This document shows positions 42,858 through 50,686 of a DNA stretch of 64,000 nt, in pieces. The stretch is from assembly GCA_017306415.1 (NCBI GenBank), contig JAFKIL010000004.1, positions 62,001 through 126,000 of the forward strand, written 5' to 3'. The position numbers were made by a program, and so were the translations under genes. Origin of the DNA: Microbacterium sp. (GTDB lineage: Bacteria; Actinomycetota; Actinomycetes; Actinomycetales; Microbacteriaceae). The notes below the pieces were generated by a model that did not search any database, was not told the DNA's origin, and saw only the letters and a list, made by a program, of their open reading frames with translations. Positions within the stretch are counted from its first letter, which is position 1; the number at the start of each line of letters is the position of its first letter.

Positions 42858-43673
42858 ATGGCGCTGGACGACGAACTCGCACTCATCGGCATCCGCATCG
42901 CCCGCGAGGCGGGGGAGCTCGCCCAGCGCCGACGTGCCGAGGGAGTCCGCATCGCAGCGACCAAGTCCGGCGTCGCCGACATCGTGACCGCGGCCGACCG
43001 CGAGGTGGAGGCGCTCATCCGGGCGCGCCTGGCCGAGGTGCGTCCCGACGACGGCTTCTTCGGCGAGGAATCGGATGCCGCGCAGGGCACCTCCGGGATC
43101 ACGTGGGTCGTCGACCCCATCGACGGCACCGTCAACTACGCGTACGGCATCCCCGCGTACGCCGTGAGCATCGCAGCGGTGAGCGGAGAGCCGGACCCGG
43201 AACGGTGGACGGCGCTCGCCGGTGCCGTCTACGCACCCGCGACGGACGAGCTGTTCCACGCGACTCGCGGCGGCGGCGCGTGGCTCGACCGCGGTCGGGA
43301 CGTTCAGCCGGAGCGGCTCGCCGTGAATCCGGGGCCGTGGGCCGCAGGCGCCCTCCTCGCGACCGGCTTCGGGTACGACCCCGCGACCCATGCGGGCGAC
43401 CTCGCTCGCCTCGCGACGGTGATGCCGCTCGCGCGGGACATTCGGCGGATCGGGTCCGCGTCGCTCGACCTCGCCTCCGTGGCCGCCGGCCGACTCGACG
43501 GCTACTTTGAACGAGGGCTCAACCCCTGGGATCACGCCGCCGGCGTCCTCCTGGTCACCGAAGCCGGGGGTCGCGTGGGCGGGAGTCCCGGCGATCGGCC
43601 GGGGAAGACCATGACGATCGCCGCGGGCGGCGACCTCTACACAGCCCTGGTCGAGGCGATCGCCATCCACTGA
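42858..43673 (+). CDS. Inositol monophosphatase family protein
   Basis: A 271-residue Mg-dependent phosphatase. Family metal motifs are GEES near residue 70, WVVDPIDGTVNYAYG near 86-100 and NPWDHAAGVLLV near 218. It could act on inositol phosphate, histidinol phosphate or a related sugar phosphate; histidinol phosphatase is a common annotation in actinobacteria, but no his genes are nearby. The ATG at 42858 is supported by the TAGCGT hexamer; an earlier in-frame start would overlap the divergent promoter. Confidence 0.92.
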   Translation: MALDDELALIGIRIAREAGELAQRRRAEGVRIAATKSGVADIVTAADREVEALIRARLAEVRPDDGFFGEESDAAQGTSGITWVVDPIDGTVNYAYGIPAYAVSIAAVSGEPDPERWTALAGAVYAPATDELFHATRGGGAWLDRGRDVQPERLAVNPGPWAAGALLATGFGYDPATHAGDLARLATVMPLARDIRRIGSASLDLASVAAGRLDGYFERGLNPWDHAAGVLLVTEAGGRVGGSPGDRPGKTMTIAAGGDLYTALVEAIAIH

Positions 43674-43832
43674 TCGCCCGGCGGGGGCGGTTCTCGCATG
43701 GCATTCTCAGGCCTATCGAGGTAGTGTTTACCCGTTCGTTACTTTCGTCGGCCCCCCATACGGCGAAGGTGATCATAAGCCCGACGTACGACCGCTGCCC
43801 CCCGACAGCGACACGACCCGAGAGTTTCGCTT

Positions 43833-45425
43833 TTGTCTTTCGACGCCCCTCAGGCTGGTTCTGCGCCTACGCGCCGGTCGGCCCGCACCGCTTCGATGCC
43901 CGTTCAGGCCACGACGGACGCTTCAGGGACCTCGCGCGCAGAGCTTCGCCGCCGCACCGGCCAGCAGGCCACCGTCCGCCCCGCGGTCGTGTGGGGGCGG
44001 GATGCCGCGATCGCCGGCCCCTCGGAGATCTCGACCGTCGAGAAGCCCACAATCCTTGCCGTGGCCGCACCAGAGGTGACGACCACCACCGCAGAGGCGG
44101 AGCAGCCTCTCACCCGACGCCGGGCCCGCACTCTCGCGAAGCCCGGCGTTTCCACGTCTGACGTCCTTCCTGTGGTCTCCGACACCGTCGCCGAGGTCGT
44201 CGAGCCCACGGGCGTCGACAGCGTCTCGTCGACCGCGGCCGAGGCATCCGTCGCGCCGGAGTCGATCGTCGCCTCGACCGCCGAACAGGTCGCTGAGACG
44301 CCGGTCGCCGTGCCCGTCATGGTCGAGCCCGCGCCGCACGTCGCCGCAGAGCCCGCCCAGGTCACGGCGCCGTTCGAGCTGCTCGAGCCGGTCGCCGTGC
44401 CGGTCCCCGCGACCGAGTCCCCTGTGGACGCGCGCGCCGAGGCCAAGGGAGCCGAGGCCGCGGCATCCGGTGTCGATGCTTTCGAGGCCGCGGCCCGTCT
44501 CTTCTCCTTCACCGGCGAGACGCCCGTGCAGCGCCCCGCCGCCGAGCCGATCGCGGAGCAGCTCGCCGACGAGCCGACCGCCGAGGCATCCGGGACGCCT
44601 GCCGGTCACCACCGGGCGAAGAAGCGTGCGCCTCGTCGCACGTCGGCTCCCGCCTCCCGCGCCACGCGTGCACGGCCGACGGGTAAGCGGATCGCGGCTG
44701 CGTCCTTCTCCGTGGCGGTCGTGGGTGTCGTGGGGCTCCTCACGGTCGGGATGACGCTCCCGCAGCAGGCGATCGCCGCCGTCAGCGCTGACGACACCGT
44801 GACGAACGCCGCGGCCACGCAGCTGGCGGGCGATGTGGCCGCGAGCGACACGAGCAAGGCGAAGATCCAGGCGTATGTCGCTCCTGCCGATATCTCGCCG
44901 GTCTCGAGCGGCGACCTCGATCGCTCGGGCAACTACAGCACGGGCACGCTGGTCGAGCTGGCCGGCACGACGGGCATCTCCAACCTGTCGAGCAAGTGGT
45001 TCACCAACAACCCGGCGTGCGCGGTGCAGTGGCCGTTCGCCGTCGGCGTTCCGATCACGTACGGGTTCGGTCCGCGGCCCGGCGAGTTCCATGAGGGCGT
45101 CGACTTCACGCCCGGGGCGGGTGCTCACATCCAGGCCATCGCCGACGGCACCGTCCGCGTCGCGACCGAGGCCGGTGGCGGCTACGGCGTGATGATCATC
45201 ATCGATCACATCATCGACGGCAAGCTCGTCTCCAGCCGCTACGCGCACATGCAGCACGGCTCGCTGCAGGTGCACGCGGGTGAGAAGGTGCAGGTCGGCC
45301 AGTACATCGGTCGGACCGGCAACACCGGCTTCTCGTTCGGTGCGCACACGCACCTCGAGATCCTCCAGAACGGCGTGACGCCGATCGATCCGCTGCCCTG
45401 GCTGCACCAGCACGCCACCTGCTGA
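43833..45425 (+). CDS. M23-family (LytM-like) peptidoglycan endopeptidase
   Basis: A 530-residue secreted or membrane-anchored cell-wall hydrolase. Residues 1 to about 280 are low-complexity, rich in Ala, Val, Pro and Glu, and probably cytosolic. A membrane segment or signal anchor lies around 288-312. The C-terminal M23 domain (about 400-525) has the zinc ligands in HEGVDF and in GAHTHLEI. Start is uncertain: TTG at 43833 has a weak GAGAG site; ATG at 43896 would remove 21 residues. No c-di-AMP riboswitch, sometimes found before such genes, was seen in the 159-bp leader. Confidence 0.88.
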   Translation: MSFDAPQAGSAPTRRSARTASMPVQATTDASGTSRAELRRRTGQQATVRPAVVWGRDAAIAGPSEISTVEKPTILAVAAPEVTTTTAEAEQPLTRRRARTLAKPGVSTSDVLPVVSDTVAEVVEPTGVDSVSSTAAEASVAPESIVASTAEQVAETPVAVPVMVEPAPHVAAEPAQVTAPFELLEPVAVPVPATESPVDARAEAKGAEAAASGVDAFEAAARLFSFTGETPVQRPAAEPIAEQLADEPTAEASGTPAGHHRAKKRAPRRTSAPASRATRARPTGKRIAAASFSVAVVGVVGLLTVGMTLPQQAIAAVSADDTVTNAAATQLAGDVAASDTSKAKIQAYVAPADISPVSSGDLDRSGNYSTGTLVELAGTTGISNLSSKWFTNNPACAVQWPFAVGVPITYGFGPRPGEFHEGVDFTPGAGAHIQAIADGTVRVATEAGGGYGVMIIIDHIIDGKLVSSRYAHMQHGSLQVHAGEKVQVGQYIGRTGNTGFSFGAHTHLEILQNGVTPIDPLPWLHQHATC

Positions 45426-45439
45426 TCGGCTCCGGCCGA

Positions 45440-45470
45440 TTGAAGAGGCGGCCCTCGGCTCTGATATCCT
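45440..45470 (+). promoter_or_regulatory. Promoter of the tRNA-Thr/tRNA-Met pair
   Basis: TTGAAG (45440-45445) precedes TATCCT (45465-45470) by 19 bp, or TGATAT by 16 bp; the first tRNA begins 29 nt further on. Confidence 0.45.
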
Positions 45471-45499
45471 CTTCTAGTTGCCTGGACGCGTCCGGGCAC

Positions 45500-45571
45500 G
45501 CCCCGATAGCTCAGTGGCAGAGCACTTCCATGGTAAGGAAGGGGTCGTCAGTTCAATCCTGACTCGGGGCT
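45500..45571 (+). tRNA. tRNA-Thr (GGT)
   Basis: The acceptor stem GCCCCGA pairs with TCGGGGC. The anticodon stem CTTCC/GGAAG encloses loop ATGGTAA, giving anticodon GGT. T-arm GTCAG/CTGAC. CCA is not encoded. Confidence 0.94.
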
Positions 45572-45603
45572 CGCAGCATCCGGATTCGCTCCGGATGCGT
45601 CGC

Positions 45604-45677
45604 GGCAGGGTAGCTCAGTTGGTGAGAGCGCACGACTCATAATCGTGAGGTCGCGGGTTCAAGCCCCGCTCCTGCTA
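45604..45677 (+). tRNA. tRNA-Met (CAT)
   Basis: The acceptor stem GGCAGGG pairs with TCCTGCT, with G-U pairs at both ends. The anticodon stem CACGA/TCGTG encloses loop CTCATAA. The anticodon stem lacks the GGG/CCC pairs of the initiator, so this is the elongator form; tRNA-Ile2 (lysidine-modified CAT) cannot be fully excluded. Confidence 0.9.
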
Positions 45678-45699
45678 CAGAACGAACGGCATCCCATCT

Positions 45700-45732
45700 C
45701 GGCGAACGGGTGCATGGGCTGTTCCCGTGCCG
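45700..45732 (+). terminator. Possible terminator after the tRNA pair
   Basis: ACGGG/CCCGT plus CGGC/GCCG form an interrupted stem around a 13-nt loop, 22 nt after tRNA-Met. Weak. Confidence 0.35.
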
Positions 45733-45751
45733 GGCGCGACGAACTCGACGA

Positions 45752-46246
45752 TCAGCCGAGCGACCCGCCGTGGGCAGCGGCGAACAGGGCAGCGGCCTCT
45801 GCCCGGTTGCCGGCACCGATCTTGGACAGAATCGCCGAGACGTGGACCGACGCCGTCTTGGGGCTGATGAACAGACGGGCCCCGATCTGCGCGTTCGTCA
45901 GACCCTCCGCGACCAACGCGAGCACCTGCCGCTCGCGTGAGGTCAGCGACTCCATGGCCGGCGATGGTGCGTTGTCGCCGTCCTCCGCGATGCCCGCGCT
46001 CACCGCGAGTCGCGTGGCCCAGTACCCGATGCGGGAAACGCCGTGGGTTGAAGCGATATCGGCGAGCGCGCTGAGCGTCCGGGCGGCTGACTTGCGGTCT
46101 CCTGCAGCCAGCAGAGCTGCCGCGAGACTGAGAGCGGCGAGGTCACGGTGCCGCGCCGGCATCGATCCGTCCGCGAGGTCGTCCACCAGTCCGCGCCAGG
46201 TTGCGCTGCGCCGAACCGCCCCCGTTCTGATCGAGCCCGACGTCAC
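45752..46246 (-). pseudogene. Remnant of a LuxR-family regulator (C-terminal HTH only)
   Basis: The 164 codons encode a C-terminal LuxR helix-turn-helix: LTSRERQVLALVAEGLTNAQIGARLFISPKTASVHVSAILSK spans about residues 100-141 in pieces typical of large MalT-like regulators. The preceding 95 residues look like the end of a helical repeat domain (AALSLAAALLAAGDRKSAARTL). The nucleotide-binding front and most repeats are absent, and the frame opens only after a 14-bp tandem repeat that abuts the stop of the next gene. No ribosome-binding site or -10 hexamer is visible. A functional single-domain regulator is possible but less likely. Confidence 0.7.
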
Positions 46247-46273
46247 CAGCCCGACGTCACCAGCCCGACCTCA
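46234..46273. repeat. 14-bp tandem repeat, 2.8 copies
   Basis: The unit AGCCCGACGTCACC occurs at 46234-46247 and 46248-46261, with a partial third copy to 46273. It lies exactly between the LuxR remnant and the stop of the flavin reductase gene, suggesting a rearrangement junction. Confidence 0.7.
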
Positions 46274-46831
46274 GGTGTCGGCGCCGGCTCTTACGGGCGC
46301 GAGTGCCGCGGCCAGCGTGGCGAGCTCCTCGAGTTCGTGCGCGAGGATGGCCGTCTCCTTCTCTTCCGGGTGGAAGACGCCGTCGACGACCTGCTTCCCG
46401 CCGAAGGTGAGCTCGACGTTCGCCCCGACGCGCACGAGTCCGAGTGCGGTCGTGGTCGCCAACAGTCCGACGACTCCTCGCGTGCCACTCGAGACGCCTC
46501 CATAGCTGACGAAGCCGACCGGCTTGCGCCACCACTCGTGGCTCAGATAGTCCAGAGCGTTCTTGAGCGCGGGGGAATAGCTGTAGTTGTACTCCGGTGT
46601 CACGAAGATGAAGGCGTCTGCCGCGGCCACGCGCTTGCTCCAAGCGAGCGTGTGCGGCTTGGTGTACTGCTGCAGCCTCGGATGATTCGGCTCATCCATG
46701 AACGGCAGCGCCAGCTCTCGGAGATCGACGAAGTCGATGTCGAAGGCACCGGTCTTCTGCGCGGAGTCTCGCACCCACTCCGCGATGGGGAGGCCCACCC
46801 GGCCTTCGCGGACACTGCCGACGATGATCAT
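46271..46831 (-). CDS. NAD(P)H-dependent FMN reductase-like flavoprotein
   Basis: A 186-residue flavodoxin-fold protein. The N-terminal strand and phosphate loop MIIVGSVREGRVG bind FMN. TPEYNYSYSPALKNALDYLS is the family hallmark, followed by KPVGFVSYGGVSSGTRG. Such enzymes reduce quinones, azo compounds or free flavin. ATG at 46831 is chosen because an AGGG site lies 10 nt upstream; two earlier in-frame starts add unlike sequence. Its end meets the tandem repeat and LuxR remnant, so the last few codons may be altered. Confidence 0.88.
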   Translation of the reverse strand: MIIVGSVREGRVGLPIAEWVRDSAQKTGAFDIDFVDLRELALPFMDEPNHPRLQQYTKPHTLAWSKRVAAADAFIFVTPEYNYSYSPALKNALDYLSHEWWRKPVGFVSYGGVSSGTRGVVGLLATTTALGLVRVGANVELTFGGKQVVDGVFHPEEKETAILAHELEELATLAAALAPVRAGADT

Positions 46832-46898
46832 GAGGTTCGTCACCCTTGGACCAACCCGCCACGAGGGCGCTCCATTCCTCATCGCCTCAGGTCGCCCG

Positions 46899-48173
46899 TC
46901 AGCCCACCGCGTCGATGACCTCCGGCGCCTCCTCGAGCGACCGCTTGGCGGCGTCGGCGATGTGGGCCCGGCCGACGACGATCGCGGCGACGATCATGAT
47001 CGCGGCGCCGAGCCAGTACGGCGCGGCGTGGCTGACGGTGGCATACAGCGCAGCGGCGATGAGCGGAGCGACCGTCGACATCGCCGCGTTGAGCGACTGC
47101 GTGGCCCCGCCGAGCCATCCCTGCTCGTCGGCGCCGACGGCGTTGGACATCGCCCCGTCCATGGCGGCCTGCGCCGCGCCCTGGCCGGCGGCGAGTACGA
47201 GCGCGCCCACGATGAACAGCCACGGCTGGGCGAAGATCGACGCGACCAGCGCCAGCGCGATCAAGCCGACGGTCTGGGCGGCGATTCCGCTGACGATGAC
47301 GGCGCGCTCGCCCATCCGGGGGAGCAGGATGCCGAGCAGGACGCCCTGGATGAGGATGTCGATGATGCCGACGGAGGCGGTGAGGAGTCCGACCGCGGTC
47401 GGCCCCCACTGGATCGAGTCGTACGCCATGACGGTGAAGTTGTTCACGAAGAAGCCGAACGGCAGGACGAGCAGCCCGAAGCCGATGAGGAGGCCACGGA
47501 GCTCCTTGCGACCGAACGCCTCCGTGAAGACGGCGAAGGGCTGGACGTCGCGGAGCGCGATCGCGGTGATGCGGTTCTCCCGCCTGTGGCTCTCGGGCAG
47601 CAGGAAGATGCTGAGGATCGCGACCGTGAGCGAGACGCCCGCGGTGATGAAGACGGGGAGCTGGATGCTGACGGCGGCCAGGAGTCCGCCGAGAGCGGGG
47701 CCGATCATCGTCCCGATGCCGGAGAGGGCTCCGAGCATCCCGAATCGCTTGGCGCGCTGCTCGGGCGGCGTGATGTCGGCGAGGTAGGCGAACAGTGCGG
47801 GCAGGTCGCCTGCGGTCAGTCCTTGGATGACGCGGGCGAGGAGCAGCACCCAGATGGCACCGCCGATGCCGAACAGGGTCATCGCGAACGCGGCGCCGAA
47901 CGCGGCCACGATGATCACCGGGCGACGGCCGAAGCGGTCGGACAGGCGGCCGAGGAACGGGGCGACGAGGAACGCGCAGAGTCCGTTCACTGCCTCGAGG
48001 ATGCCCACCCAGACCGCGAGGTCGTTCTCGTTCGACACGTACTGCAGCACGACGAAGGGGAGAACGGGAAGGACGACGGTCATTCCGATCACGGTGAGCA
48101 ATGTCAGGACGACGAGCATGATCCATGGGCGGCGGGAGGTGCGCACCGAGGCGGACGAGTTCAGTGAAGTCAT
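46899..48173 (-). CDS. MFS drug/metabolite efflux transporter
   Basis: A 424-residue major facilitator with 12 membrane segments. The cytoplasmic loop motif A reads GRLSDRFGRRP (about residues 75-85), and the TetA/DHA1-type motif C-like stretch GIGTMIGPALGGLLA appears in segment 5. It probably exports a drug or toxic metabolite by proton antiport. TACAGT 6 nt before the ATG on the minus strand. Divergent from a TetR gene with an operator-like palindrome between, the standard efflux-repressor pair. Substrate unknown. Confidence 0.9.
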   Translation of the reverse strand: MTSLNSSASVRTSRRPWIMLVVLTLLTVIGMTVVLPVLPFVVLQYVSNENDLAVWVGILEAVNGLCAFLVAPFLGRLSDRFGRRPVIIVAAFGAAFAMTLFGIGGAIWVLLLARVIQGLTAGDLPALFAYLADITPPEQRAKRFGMLGALSGIGTMIGPALGGLLAAVSIQLPVFITAGVSLTVAILSIFLLPESHRRENRITAIALRDVQPFAVFTEAFGRKELRGLLIGFGLLVLPFGFFVNNFTVMAYDSIQWGPTAVGLLTASVGIIDILIQGVLLGILLPRMGERAVIVSGIAAQTVGLIALALVASIFAQPWLFIVGALVLAAGQGAAQAAMDGAMSNAVGADEQGWLGGATQSLNAAMSTVAPLIAAALYATVSHAAPYWLGAAIMIVAAIVVGRAHIADAAKRSLEEAPEVIDAVG

Positions 48174-48179
48174 GCCATA

Positions 48180-48237
48180 ACTGTATCCATACCAATTTTG
48201 GTGTCAAGTCAGTTTTGAATTCGGTTCACGATAGGAT
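48180..48237. promoter_or_regulatory. Divergent promoters and palindrome between the MFS and TetR genes
   Basis: Minus-strand TACAGT (48180-48185) serves the MFS gene and plus-strand TAGGAT (48232-48237) serves tetR, each 6 nt from its ATG. Between them lies ACCAATTTTGGT (48191-48202), a likely TetR operator. The stretch is AT-rich compared with its surroundings. Confidence 0.6.
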
Positions 48238-48243
48238 GCCGGT

Positions 48244-48843
48244 ATGTCAAGCGCTGAGCCGATCGGGCGCCGCGAGCGGAAGAAGGCCGCGACCCGGAAG
48301 ACGATCTCCGACGTCGCCACGATGATGTTCCTCGAGCGCGGGTTCGACAACGTGAGCATCCGCGAGGTCGCGGACGCGGCCGACGTCTCGCCGACGACCG
48401 TCTTCGCGCACTTCCCCCAGAAGGAGGCGCTCGTCTTCGATGAAGACGAGGAGGAGAGGGATCGTCTCGTCTCCGCCGTCCGCGATCGCCCCGAGGGGAT
48501 GACGATCCACCGCGCCCTGCACGACTACTACATGACGGAGATCGGCCAGAACGTCCTCGAGCACGGCGATGAGGTCGCTCGGCGGTTCTGGGACTTCCTG
48601 AACCGCACGCCCGCACTCCGTGACTACGCGGCGAAGATGTGGCTGCGGCACGAGACCGCGCTGGCCGAGACGATCGCGGACGAACTCGGATACCCCGAGC
48701 CCACCGCGGAGATCCGCGTGTACGCCCGATTCGTGCTGCAGATGCAGTCGCTCGTCACCGAGAGCGACGACCAGCTCGCGACGCTCGAGGCGGGATTCGC
48801 AGTGCTCGAGGGCGGCTGGTTGTCGTACGAGGCGCGCGACTGA
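48244..48843 (+). CDS. TetR-family regulator of the MFS transporter
   Basis: A 199-residue TetR regulator. The helix-turn-helix spans about residues 12-55 (MFLERGFDNVSIREVADAA and DVSPTTVFAHFPQKEAL). The C-terminal domain is of unknown ligand type. The leaderless ATG follows TAGGAT. Divergent from the MFS gene, with the palindrome centred in the 70-bp gap, so it most likely represses both. A 105-bp gap to the next gene holds only weak hairpins. Confidence 0.9.
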   Translation: MSSAEPIGRRERKKAATRKTISDVATMMFLERGFDNVSIREVADAADVSPTTVFAHFPQKEALVFDEDEEERDRLVSAVRDRPEGMTIHRALHDYYMTEIGQNVLEHGDEVARRFWDFLNRTPALRDYAAKMWLRHETALAETIADELGYPEPTAEIRVYARFVLQMQSLVTESDDQLATLEAGFAVLEGGWLSYEARD

Positions 48844-48948
48844 GCTTCGGACAGAGCGCACGCGCACCGTCTTGCTCGCGTTATCGCATGTGCCGACACG
48901 ACGATATGCGACGAGGTGCCCGCTGGCGGAGCGGGCCGGCCTCGGATC

Positions 48949-49782
48949 TCATCGCCGGCCTCCCTGTGCGTAGGGTCGCAGGCGGGCCCGATAGAGCGCC
49001 GCGAGCTGCTCACGATTCTGTCGTCCGCCGACCTCGTCGCTGGGCTGCACAACGCGGTCGTTCTCGAGGTAGGAGCCAGACGGAACGACTGCCGCCGCTG
49101 CGTAGAGCACACGTTCAGCGCCGCGTTCAGGGGGACCGCCGATGCCTCCCATCATGGCTGCGCTCAGGGGCGTGTCGTTGACACCCGGGCAGAGGGCGAC
49201 GACGGTGGTTCCCGTGCCGGCCTCTTCCTCCGCGAGGAGCGATGACCAGGTGACCATGGCGAGCTTCGCGCGCGCATAGGCGGCGATCGGCGAGTAGTCG
49301 CGCGCCAGGTCGATGTCGTCGAAGTGGAACCGCTCGACACGATGGGCCGACGATCCGACGTTGACGATGCGGGCGCCGTGCGTCAGCGAGGGGACCAGGA
49401 GCCTCGTGAGCAACGCGGGGGCGAGCGCGTTCACCTGGAGTGTGCGCTCGAAGCCGTCCGGAGTCATCGTGCGCTCGCGGGCCCCGGGCACGCCCGCGTC
49501 ATTGATGAGGAGGTCGATGCCATCCGGAGCGGCATCCCTGATCGCGCTGGAGGCGGCGACCACCGCGTCGAGCCGGGTGAAGTCGCAGCTGACGTAGCGG
49601 ATCTCCGCGCCGCCCGGGTGACGAAGCTCTCGCAGCTGGTCCGCGACCTTCTCCGGCTGCTCGGGTCCGTGGAGCACGAGTACATCGGCACGCGTCGCCA
49701 GCATGGCCGCGGTCGCCGCACCGATGCCGCTCGTCGCGCCGGTGAGGACGACGGTGCGGGGCCGGCGTTCCGGCATGCTCAC
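48949..49782 (-). CDS. Short-chain dehydrogenase/reductase (second of a pair)
   Basis: A 277-residue classical SDR, resembling the retinol-dehydrogenase/light-dependent reductase-like branch. The cofactor site is TGATSGIGAATA. The structural NNAG motif is altered to NDAGVPG. The catalytic YxxxK reads YARAKLA, and the serine is in GSSAHR. The GTG start overlaps the stop of the upstream SDR by four bases. Substrate unknown. Controlled presumably together with the first SDR by the divergent AraC-type regulator. Confidence 0.88.
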   Translation of the reverse strand: MSMPERRPRTVVLTGATSGIGAATAAMLATRADVLVLHGPEQPEKVADQLRELRHPGGAEIRYVSCDFTRLDAVVAASSAIRDAAPDGIDLLINDAGVPGARERTMTPDGFERTLQVNALAPALLTRLLVPSLTHGARIVNVGSSAHRVERFHFDDIDLARDYSPIAAYARAKLAMVTWSSLLAEEEAGTGTTVVALCPGVNDTPLSAAMMGGIGGPPERGAERVLYAAAAVVPSGSYLENDRVVQPSDEVGGRQNREQLAALYRARLRPYAQGGRR

Positions 49783-50561
49783 AGCGCGTAGCCTCCGGCG
49801 ACCTGGATGTCCTCGCCCGTGATCCACTGCGCGTCAGATGAGACCAGGAACGCGATGACGCGGCCGATGTCGTCGGGCTCCCCGATGCGACCGAGGGCCG
49901 TCTTCGCGGCGATGCCGGGGATGATCTCGGGATACTTCTCGAAGGCGTCCCCGCCGATGCGCGTCCTCGTCGGCCCGGGGGCGATGGTGTTCACACGGAT
50001 GCCCCGCTCGCCCAGTTCGCGCGCGAGGTACCGCGACGCCGTGACCAGGGCCGCCTTCATCCCCGCGTATCCCGAGTAGCCGAGTTCACTGTCACCAGGT
50101 CGCACGGAGCTGCTGGAGACGCTGACGACGGAACCCCCGCGGCGCAGGAGCGGCAGGAGCGACTGCGTGAGGAAGTACGGTCCACGCAGCAGCACCCGGT
50201 AGTAGTCATCGAACGCCGCCTCGGTCATCTCCTCGAACGCGCGGCCACCACCGAACCCGGCGTTGTTCACGAGCGCATCGATGTGGTCGGTTTCCCACAC
50301 GGCGTCCAATTCCGCCTCGATCTGCTCGCGGAACGCGGGGAAGCCGGCCGTATCGCCCACGTCGAGCCGGAGGGCCCGAGCCGTGCCACCCAGGCCCCGG
50401 ATCGGGTCGACGGTCTCCTCGGCGCCCTCGGGCCGTGAGTGGTATGTCGCGATGACGCCGACGCCTCGTCGCGCGATCTCAACGGCCGCACTGCGGCCGA
50501 TCCCTGCACTCGCGCCGGTGACGACGGCGACGGTCGGTCCATTGTTCTGGTCGTTGTCCAT
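49779..50561 (-). CDS. Short-chain dehydrogenase/reductase (first of a pair)
   Basis: A 260-residue SDR close to the 3-oxoacyl-ACP reductase/glucose-1-dehydrogenase branch. Motifs: TGASAGIGRSAA for NAD(P), LVNNAGFGGG, and catalytic YAGMK with VSSSSV holding the serine. APGPTRTRIG and WITGEDIQVAGGYAL complete the fold. ATG at 50561 is chosen because the Rossmann fold starts 11 residues later; the longer frame to 50615 adds a Pro-rich stretch. GGGAGG lies very close to the ATG, a short spacing. Divergent from the AraC gene. Confidence 0.9.
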   Translation of the reverse strand: MDNDQNNGPTVAVVTGASAGIGRSAAVEIARRGVGVIATYHSRPEGAEETVDPIRGLGGTARALRLDVGDTAGFPAFREQIEAELDAVWETDHIDALVNNAGFGGGRAFEEMTEAAFDDYYRVLLRGPYFLTQSLLPLLRRGGSVVSVSSSSVRPGDSELGYSGYAGMKAALVTASRYLARELGERGIRVNTIAPGPTRTRIGGDAFEKYPEIIPGIAAKTALGRIGEPDDIGRVIAFLVSSDAQWITGEDIQVAGGYAL

Positions 50562-50686
50562 GCCTCCCAGCCAACCTCGGCAGCCGGCCGGAACGTGAGG
50601 CGGATCCCGTCGCATCGTTGCCTATTCCTGCGCAGCAGGACACGATCGGGTGCCAGAGCGCGAGTCCGGATGCTTGAATCGAAGCC

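Noticed and set aside
43680-43832. c-di-AMP (ydaO-type) riboswitch before the M23 peptidase gene
   Set aside because: I looked for the conserved pseudo-symmetric core and found no matching segments.
46234-46273. CRISPR-like array
   Set aside because: Head-to-tail 14-bp tandem repeat with no spacers and no cas genes.
48850-48945. Hairpin TCGCAT/ATGCGA as a fifth long palindrome
   Set aside because: Only six paired bases with poor extension.
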